Assembly: GCF_014898815.1 (NCBI RefSeq)
Contig: NW_026515541.1
Location: forward strand, 930,001 to 994,000
Direction of reading: 5' to 3'
DNA length: 64,000 nt
Origin: Panonychus citri
Taxonomy: Eukaryota; Arthropoda; Arachnida; Trombidiformes; Tetranychidae
Shown here: positions 12,678 to 26,671 of the stretch, piece by piece
Position numbering within the stretch: the stretch's first letter is position 1
Layout: each line of letters begins with the position of its first letter
The notes under the pieces: model-generated
What the model was told of the DNA's origin: nothing
The model's input: the letters and a program-made list of their open reading frames with translations, nothing else
Databases searched by the model: none
Translations under genes and position numbers: made by a program

Positions 12678-15610
12678 TGAGTAGACCTGATTCAAAGCCC
12701 TTTCATATAATAATTCCTGGTTATTTAAATGAATCAAAACTCAGAATTCTGTTTGATCCAGGATCATGTATCAGTTTAATTAGTAATAAGCTAATCAATA
12801 ATTTTCAAATTCAATATAAAAATTTAAATCAAACATTTTCAACGTTAACTGGAAGTGGCTCAGTTTCAGGTCTCGCTCAAATCCAATTGCGAATTGGAAA
12901 AATCACTAAATTAATTTTAATTAATGTAACTGAATTAGATTGTGTTGATATTTTATTGGGATTAGATAATATTTATAAGTATAATTTGAAATGTGATCCA
13001 GATTATTCAATTTCTCAAGCATCAACTACAACTCAACCAACTCTAATTCAATTGATAAATCATGATTGTCAATTACCAGATAATTTTCTCATCGATATCA
13101 ATTCAAAATTACAATCAATTGAATCTGATGAATTGTTCAGACTGCTAACAAAATTTGAAAATGTTTTTAGTAACAACAAATTTAATGTCGGTTGTCTTGA
13201 GAATTCTGAATGAATTCTTGAATTAGAATCAAAAATCCCCATAAACAGCAAAGCTTATCGAACATCAATCGAACAACAAAGTACAATTAATCAAGAGATT
13301 CAAAATTTGTTAAAATACAATTTAATCCGACATTCGTTCTCACCTTATGCATCTCCAGTTACTCTAGCTTATAAAAAAGAAGACAATGCAAAAACCAGAT
13401 TCTGTATAGATTACAGGAAATTGAACGATAAGACGATAGTGGATAAATATCCAATGCCAAGAATTGAAGATATAATTGATAGTCTTCATGATAATAAGTA
13501 TTTCAGTGTATTCGATGTAAGGTCTGGTTTTTGCATATATAGAAAAGATACTAAGAATTCTTAAGATACATTGTACACAAATATATATTTAAATATTAAA
13601 ATGTCCAGTTTTCAATTTATTTTAAAATACCAATTAACAGAATTCTGTCACAATTATATTTATATGATATCACCTTGTTTATTGAACATTAATCATATAC
13701 AACAATTGTTGTCAGCAGTTTCAGATTCTGGACTGAAACTGAATTTCGAAAAATGTAAATTCGCACAATTAAAAGTAAATTATCTAGGTCACCAATTATC
13801 CCTCAATGAGATTCGCCCACTCCACAGTAACATCGAGTCTATTCTCAAACTCGCACCTCCTAAATCGATCAAAGAAGTGAGACGATTTTTAGGCAAAATC
13901 AATTACAACAGAAAATTTATACAGGGAATCACTGAAATCCTAGAACCTCTACATTCATTATTGAGAAAAGAAACAAAATTCAATTGGAATTCCAATTGTC
14001 AAAATTCATTTGATTTAGTAAAAAAATTACTCACCACTGAACCTATTCTTAAAATGTTCAATCCAAATGCTGAATTGATTCTTGAAACTGATGCGAGCAC
14101 GATAGGAATCGGGGCTGTTCTAAAACAACCTGATCAAAATAACCAATTGCATCCAATTGGTTATTTCTCAAAGAAATTAACTAATTACCAGAAAAATTAT
14201 CCGGTAACTCACCTTGAATGCTTAGCAGTAGTTGAATCAATCAAATTTTGGCATCACTATCTAATTGATCATAAATTTCTGGTCATTACAGATCATATTG
14301 CATTGAAAGCAATCAAAAAAATTAAAAAACCCAATAGCCGATTATTCAGTTGGGCATTTTTCCTTTCTCAATACAATTTTGTTATAAAATACCGCCCAGG
14401 AATCGATAATGTAGAGGCAGATTACTTATCAAGAGATCCAATTCTAACTGATGAAATTGAATCTCCATTAAAATTAGTTAACTTTATTGACATCGAGTCA
14501 ATCAAAAATTCACAAATCAACTTAAAATTGAATGAAAAGTTTTTCATCAATCAAAATGGGCTCAAAGTTAAAAATGATAAAAATAATAATGAAAAAATCA
14601 TCATTCCTGAGAATCTAAAAGAAACTCTTATGGACAAAGTTCATGATCAGTTCGGACATATTGGTGTTCGCAAAATGATAACAATTATTAGTTGGATGTA
14701 CACTTGGTCTGGAATGACCAACGATGTAATTAATTTCGTTAATAATTGTCACTTTTGCCAATTAGGTAAAACAAGAAGAGAGAAATTAATAAGTGAATTC
14801 GGACAATTCGGTCCATCCAAATCACCATTTGAATTTGTATCAATTGATACAATTTGTGGATTAAATGGATATAAATCTAAAAAGAAATATATCCATATTG
14901 CAATCGACCATTTCTCACGATTCGTTTGGGCAATTGGCTCAAATCGTCAAACAACAACTGAATTTATTAATTTAATTCACAAAATAATGATAACTGATAA
15001 GCCAAAAGTAATTGTTGCAGATCAGTATTCATCAATCACCTCAAATGTTTTCATTGATTTTCTTACTAATTTAAACATTCAAATCAAATTCATACCAAAA
15101 TCATCACCTCAGTGTAATGGTATTTGTGAAAGAGTAGGAAATACCATCATTGACAAAATTAGAATCAGAATGATAAGTAATAATTACCGTTTTGGTTGGA
15201 TCAAATTTCTCCAACGCTCAATAGATGAATACAATAATTCACCTCATTCAGTTACTGAATTTACACCGAATTACTTGCTTAATGGTACTTTGCCTTCGAA
15301 TTGTGAGGTTAATTTCCCTCCTTTGCATGAAGCTCGAATTCAAGCTTATGAAAATAGTCAAAAATATCATGAAAAAAATAAGATAATTTATCTCAAAAAT
15401 CATAAAGATTATCAATTCAAAGAAAATGATAAAGTTTATGTCAAAAATTTAACTGGAATAAATAATCGTAAATTGGATCCTAATTCATTAGGCCCATTCA
15501 GAGTCATTAATAAATATGCTACGAATATTTATAATATTGCAAAATCTGAATCACCTTTTATAACAGAACAAATTCATTCAAAATATCTTACACCCATAAA
15601 ATCAACATAA
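12668..15610 (+). pseudogene. pol: Retrotransposon Pol, broken (protease, RT remnant, RNase H, integrase)
   Basis: Enzymatic polyprotein in the -1 frame to gag. Protease near the start has FDPGSCISLI, with D-x-G-S at the catalytic position. In-frame stops occur at 13211-13213 (TGA) and 13562-13564 (TAA). Reverse transcriptase starts well (FCIDYRKLN; FDVRSGF with the first catalytic Asp at about 13518), but the middle is shortened and frame-disrupted between about 13540 and 13690. The catalytic YxDD survives only as YLYD, in another frame near 13640-13660. From about 13690 the frame is intact to 15610: RT thumb, RNase H (ETDAS, HLECLAV, ITDH), integrase with HHCC (FGHIGVRKM, CHFCQ), catalytic D/D/E (IDTICG, VADQYS, NGICERVGN) and C-terminal domain. 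This copy should be unable to reverse transcribe, though RNase H and integrase look complete. Confidence 0.9.
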
Positions 15611-15730
15611 TCTAATTTGGATAATTTTAATTGTATCTTTCTTTTTAATTTTATTTTCTCAATCAACTTCTCCATTTTCAGCCATTTGAATTAATATTGG
15701 TGACGGTAATTCCCACTTTAATCGGGGGGA
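15611..15730 (+). promoter_or_regulatory. Retrotransposon 3' untranslated stretch with polypurine tract
   Basis: Noncoding 120 bp between the pol stop and the 3' LTR. It ends in GGGGGGA (15724-15730) directly before TGTAATG, where the plus-strand primer would be made. The tract is short and G-only for its class. Confidence 0.75.
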
Positions 15731-16557
15731 TGTAATGTCATCATGGTAACAATAGTTATTCAAATTGAATTCTTATTCACCATTTACTCAATAGTTAATT
15801 TTACAATTAACTAATTGTTCTTATTGAGAAAGTAATTAATATTTTCCCTTCTTTCTTTTTCTCTTTCCTCTAAATTGTTAATTGTTTAATGTTGATTGTA
15901 ACTAACTCTTAATTATAATCCAATGGTTAATATCTTAATTGTGGAATATGATTAACTAAATCATCCCGACTAAGCTGATGTGTGATTACCAGTATAAAAG
16001 GACAATCAACGATTAAACAATTAATCAGTTTTTTTAAAAATCTCTTAATTACTCTGATTCAACAACCAAATTAACTAATGTTCACCAAAATCACCAATTG
16101 CAACCATTATTCACATTAAACTTAAATCGTTTCTCCAAATCTTATTCAATTTCATTCATTTAAACAAATTAGTTAATAACTTTCTTGGAAAATTCATTCA
16201 AAATTCATCTTATTATTGAGTCTATGGTGAAAATCCATTGACTTTCATTGAAATTTAATTAACAATTGAGCAATATATACATAGAAATAATTAAGAGGAA
16301 TTATTAATCAAATAATTAAAGTTAATAACAATCAGGCAAACAATTAAATTAATATATTTCAATTTCATTCATTTAAACAAATTAGTTAATAACTTTCTTG
16401 GAAAATTCATTCAAAATTCATCTTATTATTGAGTCTATGGTGAAAATCCATTGACTTTCATTGAAATTCATTTACTTTCTGAGAAAATTCATTGACTTTC
16501 TCAGAAAGACATTCTTATTTTCCACTAATTCTTATTAAATTCAAGTTAAACATTACA
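15731..16557 (+). repeat. 3' LTR (827 bp) with a 213-bp internal rearrangement
   Basis: Matches the 5' LTR but is interrupted. After LTR segment X1 (16145-16255), 100 bp identical to host DNA found just outside the element (16580-16679) appears at 16258-16357. The LTR then restarts with a second copy of the same segment (X2, 16358-16468) and runs to the normal end CATTACA. Without the extra DNA the LTR would be 614 bp, the 5' length less a 6-bp GAGAAA unit. TATAAAAGG is at 15993-16001. Confidence 0.93.
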
Positions 16558-16679
16558 TACATTAACGATTCTAATTACCATTAACAATTGAGCAATATAT
16601 ACATAGAAATAATTAAGAGGAATTATTAATCAAATAATTAAAGTTAATAACAATCAGGCAAACAATTAAATTAATATAT
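16145..16679 (+). repeat. Interleaved duplication X-F-X-F across the 3' LTR and flank
   Basis: X = LTR segment (16145-16255 and 16358-16468, 111 bp). F = flanking host segment (16258-16357 and 16580-16679, 100 bp). The order X1, F1, X2, rest of LTR, 22 bp flank, F2 equals a 322-bp tandem duplication with about 111 bp lost from the first copy, or two alternative haplotypes joined in series. Confidence 0.9.
16558..16561. repeat. Target-site duplication, right copy (TACA)
   Basis: Pairs with 11174-11177. It follows the terminal CATTACA of the 3' LTR, so the outer end of the element is original in spite of the rearrangement inside that LTR. Confidence 0.8.
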
Positions 16680-18820
16680 AAAAGGAAAACAAAGTTTTTC
16701 ATAAAGTAAGAAAAATCTAATCACCAATCAAGCTCATTATTATTATCGTATTGTAATTAACCTTTAATTACAATTGATGACGATGGTCAAACTAATTGTC
16801 TCTCTCTTTCTCTACCTGGTTAATCATAAATCATTCATTAACAATCAACTAATTATCAAGTCACGTCAAGGTAAGAGGTTGATGATTAGAAGATAAAAAC
16901 TTTTGTCCGAATAATTTTTTTTCCTTGTTAGTTAAACAAGGATGATGACGACGATGATGATGATGATAAGAAAGAGAAAATGTTCTCTTACTTATTAATC
17001 AATTGTAATAACAATCAACAAATTACCCAATCAAGAGATGATAATAATACAAGGTTATTGCAATTAATAATCGAAACCATTATTACATTTTTAATCATTA
17101 TCATCAATTTCATCCCACTAATCATTGTAATAATTTCTTGATTTTTTTTTTGATTAGTTGATTGTTGTTATATTATATTACCTTATTAGATGATTATAGT
17201 TAATTGTTAATTAACTTTAATTGCAAGAGGATATCTTTTGTTAACTACAAGTCTCTTATTAACCACTTAAAACTAATTTTGATCAATTAAAGTTTCATAC
17301 TGTTAATGAGTATGACTTTTAATACAAGGATTTATTAATAACAATTATGATGATGATGAGGATGAGGAAGATGAGGAAGACGAGGAAGATGTGATATAAT
17401 TGGATATATGCAAGTAGAAAGAGGATAATGAAGATGATTATCTTTCTATTATCATTGTTAGTGGTTAGTGATGAGGATGAAAAAAGTAAGAATCAGAAAA
17501 TAATAGTTAATTGTGACTAAATGAGATGCATTGGATGATGGTGATGAAGGATGAAGATGAAAATAATTGGTAAGAAAATTATATTGTATGGGAATAGGTG
17601 AAGAGAGAAATGATGAGGATGAGGATGAGGATGAAGATGAAGATGAAAGATGCAAACAAGACAAAAAAGTGAGAGAGTAAAGAGATTGATTTGATGAAAG
17701 ATCCTGGAATCAGAACAAAGAAGATGATGAGGATGACATGATAGGATCAGAGATCAAATGAGTGAAAGTAAATGATGAAAAGAAAGATGATGATGATGGT
17801 GAAAAGAAGATGAAATGAAAGAGAAAAGGAGAGAGAAAGTAAATCTAGGTGATGATGAGGGAACATGAAAGTTAGAATCATCATTTTCTTCATTGAAGGA
17901 AAACAAGTAACAAATATCATGGAATAAGCAAAGACGAGTAGTAAAAAGAGGAAGATGTGGGGGAGTTGATGATGATAATGAAGATGAGGATGATAAAAGG
18001 TATTCCCAATTTACATGTTATATCAATGACGAAGTGTAACTGAGTTAACTAGAGGGAGAGAGAGAGAGAGAGAGAGAGAGACCGTTGAACAACAAGTTGA
18101 ATGATTGACAAGTAGCTTCACCATTTTTGATAACTAAAGATGAACAGAATCATCATCATCATCATCAGCATCCTCATCATCATTGTTCATCTTCCTCATC
18201 TTTCTGTTTCTATCAAATCTACAACGTGTTTACATTCATCTTTGTAAGAGAAAAAGTGAAAAGGAAAAAAAAACTTTCGAATTGTAAATTTATTCAACTT
18301 GATACATTTCATTGTTTTCCTATGGTAACAATTTAATGTTATCATCAAAGAAAAAGTTATTATTGTGATGATGAAATTAAGGATGATGATGATTAGGTTT
18401 TATCAATGGAATCAATTGTATTACTATTTGAGTAATCGTGTCGGTGATTTAAAAATTTAGGTCAAAAACAGATCAAATAAAGAGACATTTATATATATAT
18501 ATAAATTATTACATCGACATTTGTGATGAGGATAAAGTCTCGTGTCAAATTTTCATCAATTTTATCATCGTTTTTTTTAATTTGATTTATTCTATTCTTT
18601 TCTTTTCTTTTCTTCTTTTCTAATCAACATCCTTCATCTTCATCATCATCATCATTTTTTATGCATCAAAATTGTTGATCAACTTTGATTATCTCAAGCA
18701 ACCAATTGAATCGATAACCGGTCACGATTGAAATGAATTTTAATCAATAGTGGAAAAAAAATCAACATTGTTGATAACAATTTATTAATGATAATGATAA
18801 TAATAACCATTGAGAGAGAG

Positions 18821-18823
<3 letters not shown>

Positions 18824-18874
<51 letters not shown>
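18824..18874. repeat. (GA)n microsatellite
   Basis: Run of about 50 bp, preceded by a short interrupted GA stretch. Confidence 0.94.
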
Positions 18875-18876
<2 letters not shown>

Positions 18877-21800
18877 AAAGTAAAGGACGATGAAGATGCA
18901 TAAAGATAATCAATGTAACCCTTCAATTATTATAATATATTGATGAAGGAAAAGATGATAAAATTTACCTGTAGAAGTTAATTGGTGAGCTTAGAGATTA
19001 ATATTACCTTTGATTAGAGTGAGTGAGAGAGAGAGAGAGAATGGAAAAGAAAAGAAAAAAATTATTCAAAAATTGAACAGATAATCAGAACTCACTGATG
19101 CTGGTTAATCATGATGATAATGATGATTGGATGATGAAGAAGCGTGAAAAGAGAGAGAAGGAGAGAGAGAGAGATAATAAGTAACCTTGGTTATTGGTCA
19201 CTCTTTTTAATAACCACAATCCCTCCCGCCTCTTATATACCAGAAGATGACCAATCATTCAGATACGATTCTCATTCATGGCATTGACCTTGCAAACAAT
19301 AATAGCCAATTTTAACCCTCCCACTAACACCCCCTTTCTCATCACATCTCTCACACTCTTAGTTAACCCGTCTGTCTGTTTCTCTGTCTATTTTATCATC
19401 ATCTTTCTCTCTCCTTTGCAACTTTCTTCCCCTTCAGATGCACTCACAAACCATTCATTTACCTCATCAAACTGACCACCGTGTTTGTAATATTTACTTC
19501 CGATTATCTTAACAACTTACCAGTTCTCTCTCAATCTAACTCCCTCCCTTGACCATCACCATCATCATTGTCTTCAAAACAGTATCACAATCGCACTCAA
19601 AATTTTCAACTGAAAAAAAAACAGGAGAAAAGGTCAAGTCAATGGTCAAGCAAGTTGATTACTGATTGATTATCCAAATGATACTTGATAATCAGATTGA
19701 ATTGTGAACATGATAATTTGAATGGTTTAGTTGAATGACATTGAAAAAGTCATGATAATCAAAAGATAAACAATCCCCGAAAAAACAACAACCTCAAAGG
19801 CATCATCATCATTATCATCAACACCATCATCATCTTCACTCTGTCATCACCCCCCTCTCTTAATGGCAATTAAATGACAACTTATTTTACATCTTATTCA
19901 TCACCATCATCATCATCAACAAGACAAACCTTGAAACCGGAAAACTGGTTAATAATAACATACAATTTACTTGTATCATTATATATTAACCCCAATTGAA
20001 ACGGTTACTTTTTCTTGACTTGAACATCATATTTGCATATTAACACGTGCTGAATATCACATACGTGATTTGCATAATAATAATAATGATGATAAATGAG
20101 AAGATGATGGATGACGATGATGATTTAGTGAAGATAAAGAGTGAAAAAAAATAAGTAAGAGAAGATGAAAAATAAATTCTCACCTTTAATATTTATCATC
20201 AACTTGATTCGTTTTCGTAATGTCAACATAACAATTGGTTTACAGTTCTAACACTTTGCAAATACTCAAAAATCATTAACAACTTAATTAATTGTCACCA
20301 ATATTCATCATGTTCATCAGCATCATCATCACCATGACGACAACAATATGAGAATACAATTAAATTGATCCAAGATGATAATCTATTGAGATTTTATATT
20401 AATGGAAGAGAAAAGTTCATTTCAGAAAATGGATTAATCTTTTACCGATGATACATTTACATTGTTAAGTAGTCACTTTTTATTAACACAGTTAACTAAG
20501 TAATATTATCATCATTATCTTCATCATCATCATAATAATCATGAAATTCAACTGAGTATTCAGATTAAATCTGAATGATGAACAAGCAAAATAGGAGCAG
20601 AAAAAGTTTCATGTTGTTGAGATTTTTTTTTGTTTTTTTCTTCATGAACAAAGTTAATGTTAAGAATAAGATTAATGATAAACATATAATGATGATGATG
20701 AAAAGTAATATGAAAAAAAAGAAGCAAAAGTTTCAAGATTAATCAGAGTGGGAAGATAAATCTTGATGCTGATGATATTTCATCATGATGATCAGTTTAA
20801 AGGTAAAGGTTAGAAAGTGAAAGCTATTGTTGTGTTGTTAGCATGAAGATGATGATGATTGTTGATGATTGTAAAGAATTGAAATCCACAATTAGATTGA
20901 TTGTTTAAAAAACGAAACTTTCTATCATTAGGTGAAGAGAAAAAAAGTGAATACGAATCTGGAAAATCTCTGGAATTAATCATTTCCATTCAAGTGAAGG
21001 AGCAAAGAAGAAAATTTCACAAGAAAAGTTCAATTGTGATACTTTCTCTTTCACCATGATCGTCATCATGTTTCAAATTATCTTCCTCATCTTCTTCTCA
21101 TCATCATTATATTTATTATCATCATCATCTCAAGCAATCATCATGATGTTTACAATCTTTTAAACTCTTGGAGTTTTTTTTATTTCATTTTACTGAACAA
21201 ATTGATAGATAATCAGTGGAAGTTGTTAGTTGATTGGAAATTATTGTTATTATCATTTTAGTCTAACTAATATCAAGAAAGAGAGGAAAGAAAGATGAAG
21301 ATGAAGAGAGAAAGAGATGAGAAAAAGTAAGAAGATGAGGATAATGATGATGATGATGAAGAGAAACTTTTTTTTTATTTCGTTGAAAGAGAAAAGAAGA
21401 AAATTTCACTTCCATTGTTAAAAAAAAAACGATGAAATTTGTTCATCCTTAAGATCATCTTCGATTCATCCTCATCCTCATCTTCATCCCAATCATCATT
21501 ATCATCTTAAAGTTCATCTTCATCTATTTTTTTTTCAATTTCTTACCTTTTATATAAGTGAGACAATTTATCCTTTTATCTTTCTAGCTCACTCACTCTC
21601 TCTCTCTCACGAAACCTTCTTTATCATTATCCTGATCATCTTCATCCTCAACGTGAATTATCATTTTATTATTAAATTGCTGTTGATTATCATTACTTTT
21701 TTTTTGTTACCTTAAAAGTTAATCACCAATAGTTATCGGTAATCATGTTCATCCTCATCAACAGCATCGGAATGATGAGGATGTTGCTGGGTAGTGATGA

Positions 21801-22241
21801 CGAGGTGGAGGTTGATGAGATATAATTGGCAATAGTAATGAAGGAAAAATCATCATCATCATCATTAAACTAAAAAAAACATAAACAAAATTATTAATAT
21901 TACAAAGACTTTGAATATAACAACAACAACAACATCAAGAAAAAAGGATGAGGATGCGAAATCTAAATTATCATCATCATCATCACCGTAATAAGATGAT
22001 GATGAAGATGAAGATGAAGATAAGTCGGGTGGGTAAAAAGGTATCGTGCCCATCGTTGATTAAATACTAACATAAAAAAAGTCACATAATCAGATCACAA
22101 TTATCGGTGATTACTTGATTGTTGCTTGATGCTTTTTCCCCACAATTATTATTACCTGTAAACTAAATTAACTCTCATCGGTAATTGTTCACTCAATGAT
22201 GATAATAAATATCTAATCGATTTAATTTACTGGTGAAAAAG

Positions 22242-22272
<31 letters not shown>

Positions 22273-22828
22273 CTTTAATCACCATCACCACCACCATCGG
22301 CGATATAATTGCGATATATAATTTAGCAAGAGAGAGAAAAAAAAAGTTCTTAATCACAATTAACTCCAACACAATCAATGACTCTATGGTTGTATACAAG
22401 GTTCAATATATTTTGCTACCTGTGTTTATTGTTACCTGTGCAAATTTTTTACTATTGAAAAATTGCAATTACCTTTTTTTTTAACTCAACGCAATTATGA
22501 TTAACTTTTGCAATTACATTTAATTTTGTTGCTTTATGTTTTTTTTACCTGAAAATTACGATAATTTAACAATAATGATTAAAGTTAATGATGATAATGA
22601 ATATACAGGATTTGAATTGAATTAACCAATCAGAAACCTTGATTAAATGTAGTGGGTGGTATTTTTTAGTACAATAGACTCATTAAAATAATACAACATG
22701 ATGATGATGGAGGTTTAATTAAATATTGATTGTGCTCCATTTTCATTCATTAACAAAAATCCCTCCTCTTTTTTCATCATCATCATCATCCTATTGCATT
22801 CATTATCTTCCTATTTATCCTCATCTTC

Positions 22829-22835
<7 letters not shown>

Positions 22836-22876
<41 letters not shown>
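22836..22876. repeat. (CT)n microsatellite
   Basis: Run of about 40 bp. Confidence 0.94.
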
Positions 22877-22879
<3 letters not shown>

Positions 22880-25800
22880 ATTAATTTTATCATCAATTTT
22901 AATGAACTTGCAACCAATCAACATTTAATTAGAAGTTGAGTTTGCGTAGTTAATTGTTGGGTAATTTGCTAATGAGTTTTTCCTTTCTCTAGGATAATTT
23001 AGAGTAAGGTGGAGGTGGAAGAGGATGATGGAGGGTGGGGAGGAGGTGGAGGTGGAGGAGGTATATTCATGGTGGCAATGATCTTAATGATGATGATGAT
23101 GATGGCGGTGGTGGTGGTGGTAGTGATGGTTAATGATGAGCTCTGTATACAAAAGGATAGTCCCATTTATAATCGTTGGATATAATTTCTTAAGAAAAAA
23201 AAAATATAAGATAATAGTGATTAAAGGAAACTGCATCTTGATGATAATGATGATGATGATCGAGGTAATGAAGAAACAAGTGATGATAATGAAGATAATG
23301 ATGACGAGAAAGCAAAAACTATTCTGGTGAAAAATATTTTTCTGCTGTGAATATACAATTACATGATCATTACCATGGAAAGTTGTTTGTGAATCTGAAT
23401 GTTTCAGTGTTTCCTTTATAAACTGAACTACTTTCACTCATTAAATTGATTACAATTTATTGTTATTTTCAGCATTTAATCACTTTTTCTGTAACTTTAA
23501 TTGTCAATCAAATTGTAGAGAGAGAGAGAGATATTGATGATGGTGCATCAATTAACTTCATTATTGAGGTTCAATTGATTCTGAGATGATTAAGATTGAG
23601 GGAGACAAAAAATTATCATGATAATCAGAATCGTGGTGAATTAATTGCAATTAAAATTTAACTTGCTATTGCTTGATTATCAATCTCATTAAATTGACAA
23701 TCATTAACTGATTAATTTGCTTTTCTGGCTCTAAATGTTTCATAGGCGATTCTTGATTAACTAAATCTATTAATACCCAAGTGATTAAGATTAATTGTCT
23801 CTTAAAGTATTGACAATACACCAATTCATTTGTATTTCAATGATTAACAAGCAATCACATTTGATTGCTGCTAATTGTTTCCGCGGTGATAATTGTAATT
23901 AGTGAATTAGCAACCAGATTAACAATCGCAATTGAAGCTTAACAATTAACAAGACTACAATTAACTCCTAGGCTGATTGTTAATAATCATTATCTCATGA
24001 TAATCATTTAGTTTATTTGATGTTCCTGTTAATATTAACTCACTTTTTCAGTCTCTCTCTCTCACTGATTGCGTGATTAACTCAATATGATTGATTACTT
24101 TAACTAATTACTTGCCTGACAAAGTGTATAATATAATGATGATGATAAAAAGCAAAGTATAAAAGGTTAACCAGGATGATTAGTTTGATGATGATGAAGA
24201 TAATCAATGAAAACTAATGATAATAATAAATTAAAGGTAAACAAGATACAGAAAAAAACAAAACCATATTAAATATATTAAAAGGCTAAGTGATTAAGTT
24301 AATTGTTGATCACCATTATCAACTTAATATACATTAACGTTAATTACAATAAAACAGTTAACAACAATCAACTATATTTACCAGACTATCATAATAATAA
24401 TCAGTTAATTGTGTAAACTTTTCAAAACTAATAATAATCCAACAAGAAAAAAAGTTTTTCAATGTGAAAACATAAAACTAATAGTCAACAATCAAGAGAT
24501 AGAAATTAGTTAATTGTGACAGTTAATGATTATTATTATCTTTCCGTTGAAACAAACAACATTTGTCTACCTTGATTACAACAATTAATATTTGATCAAC
24601 TGTTTAATTGTGGCTGATTGTAAAATATGATTATCTCAATGACAGAAATGATTAACTTTTTGTTTAGATTTGTTTGCTTATTATTATTAATAATTTTTTT
24701 TTCTCATATTAAATGAAAGGAAAACAAAATTAAAACAACAATAGAAATCAGTTAATTGTTACCAGTTTAATTGTCCTCTTAATTGTAACATTTAAATGAA
24801 TTTAATGATCAACTGAATTTGGAATTGAAATTGTAACTCCAAATGAATGGGAACAATTTGTAATTCATTGATTTCCCTTTCGCTCCCATGATTACCAATT
24901 GTTCATTGATTTAATCAATGGATTCTCAGTAAATTATTATTGATTATAAATCTATTGTTCAATCAAATCATCAATTGTTAATGTGATGCTGATGAAAAGC
25001 TCATGAGAACAAAAAAATTAATATCATCTCTCCTTATAGGATGAGGATCTTTTTTTTTACTCATCAGCAGTTATCATCATTTTTTTTTCATCTTCCTCAT
25101 CATCATTATCATCATCATCATTTCATGTATAAAATAAACGTATATTAATGCATATAAACACAAGAGTAACTATTATGTTGTGTTTTTGCTGTTTCTTTGA
25201 TTTCATTTCACTTTTTTTTTCATTCTTTTGACTCTGTTATTAGTTTCATCCTTTTGTCTGAATTATTTTTCATCCTATTATCATGATTATCCATGATTAT
25301 TACATAGTATTGAAAGGTTAACATTCAACAAATAACAACAAAGTTAATAGGCAAAAGTTTAATAGGGAATCAGAGGGAGAGAGGGAGAGAGATGTCGAGA
25401 GAGTCGTGGGAGTGGGAATGGGAATGGGATGAGGATGCTGATGATGATGAGTGAGTTTTTTTCTCGGCTTTTGGGTTACTATCAATTCTGGTTATTGGAA
25501 TATTATTAATAGCAGAAAGGAAAAGGATTTTGGGTGTAAATTGTTGTCGATTCTGAAACTTAGATTGTTTACTTTTATGAGTAACTATTATCTTCCTCTC
25601 TCTCTCTCTCTCTCTCTTTATCATCATTGTCATCATTTGTATTCACATCTTGCTAATAGTTTGCTAGTCGAAACTGATTGCAACATTTTAATGTTGTGTT
25701 GTATTGTTACTTTGCTTCTGATTAAATTCATTGCCATGATAGCTGAGATTCAGTGATAACATGATGATGAAAATGAAGTAAAAGATGATGGTCAGTTTAT

Positions 25801-26671
25801 AAGAATCATCTTCAACCTTCAAGTAGAAGTTAAGAGTTTGTTTCGAAAAACTTTTTCTTTCGATTCATACTTGATGTTCAGTTACGAACTGTCACTTTAT
25901 CTATCATGATTCAGTATAACTTAGTTTTGCAATTTATTCTTGAAATAAGTGTATCAAGGTCAATAGAAAATTACGTCAATAGGTCAAGTTTATTCACAAG
26001 GAGAGTGAGAGAGAGAGAGAAAATGTTCTATTTATTATTCCATATATTCTGGTTTTCTCAGATGAAACATTGAACAAAAATGCTACCAAAGTGCAATGGT
26101 CTCCATGTGATCAAGTTATAAATAGAAAACAGGTAAACATGTAAGGTGTCATGAAGAAAAACTTATACTCTTGATACTCGAACTGGATTTCGATAGATTT
26201 TTTATCCAATCAATTGTTTAAATATCGAACAGAAAATTCTCAGATTATTCAATTTTCTTTATCTTCATTGAGCTGATAGATGGCTGAACTTGGAAATTGC
26301 GACCATAACCTTGACTTTTCCCTCGTCACAACCAAGAAATTGACCTTCATCGTGAGAGAGAAATGCCTTATCCATGGTCGCACTTCATTAACGAAACTGA
26401 AGAAAAAAGTTCTAAAAAGTGACCAAGAAATGAAATCGAACCACAAAGTTCCCAATCAAGAATAATATTTGAATTTTGGATTCGCAGAGAAAATATTTGA
26501 ACAGTTCGATTGATTGAGAAAAACTAATTTTCGAATGAAAAAAGCGCGAAAGTCAAATGTGTTTACTTTTTGAAAAATCGAAATACTTTTTTATCATTTC
26601 GAAAGATTTAAACTGAAAGTCGATGTTTAATTGGACACAATCAATTGATTATTGGTCAATGAAAAAATCCC

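Larger units (their letters stand above)
11178..16557 (+). mobile_element. Ty3/gypsy-type LTR retrotransposon, about 5.4 kb
   Basis: Complete element with near-identical LTRs, both beginning TGTAATG and ending CATTACA (perfect 7-bp inverted ends), and flanked by the 4-bp direct repeat TACA at 11174-11177 and 16558-16561. Gene order is gag, protease, reverse transcriptase, RNase H, integrase, which defines the Ty3/gypsy group. A primer site follows the 5' LTR and a polypurine tract precedes the 3' LTR. LTRs differ by one substitution (C at 11263 is T in the 3' copy) and one 6-bp GAGAAA unit, apart from a 213-bp insertion in the 3' LTR. That means recent insertion, yet pol carries stops and a damaged reverse transcriptase, so this copy should not be autonomous. 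It sits opposite in strand to zfh2, about 22 kb beyond the last recognised exon. Confidence 0.95.

Noticed and set aside
23084..23437. Minus-strand frame of 117 codons with a His-rich end
   Set aside because: Made of GATGATGAT/GGTGGT repeats and Ile-rich AT DNA.
26249..26465. Overlapping open frames on both strands
   Set aside because: No recognisable domain. Openness on both strands suggests chance in a CGA-richer noncoding patch.
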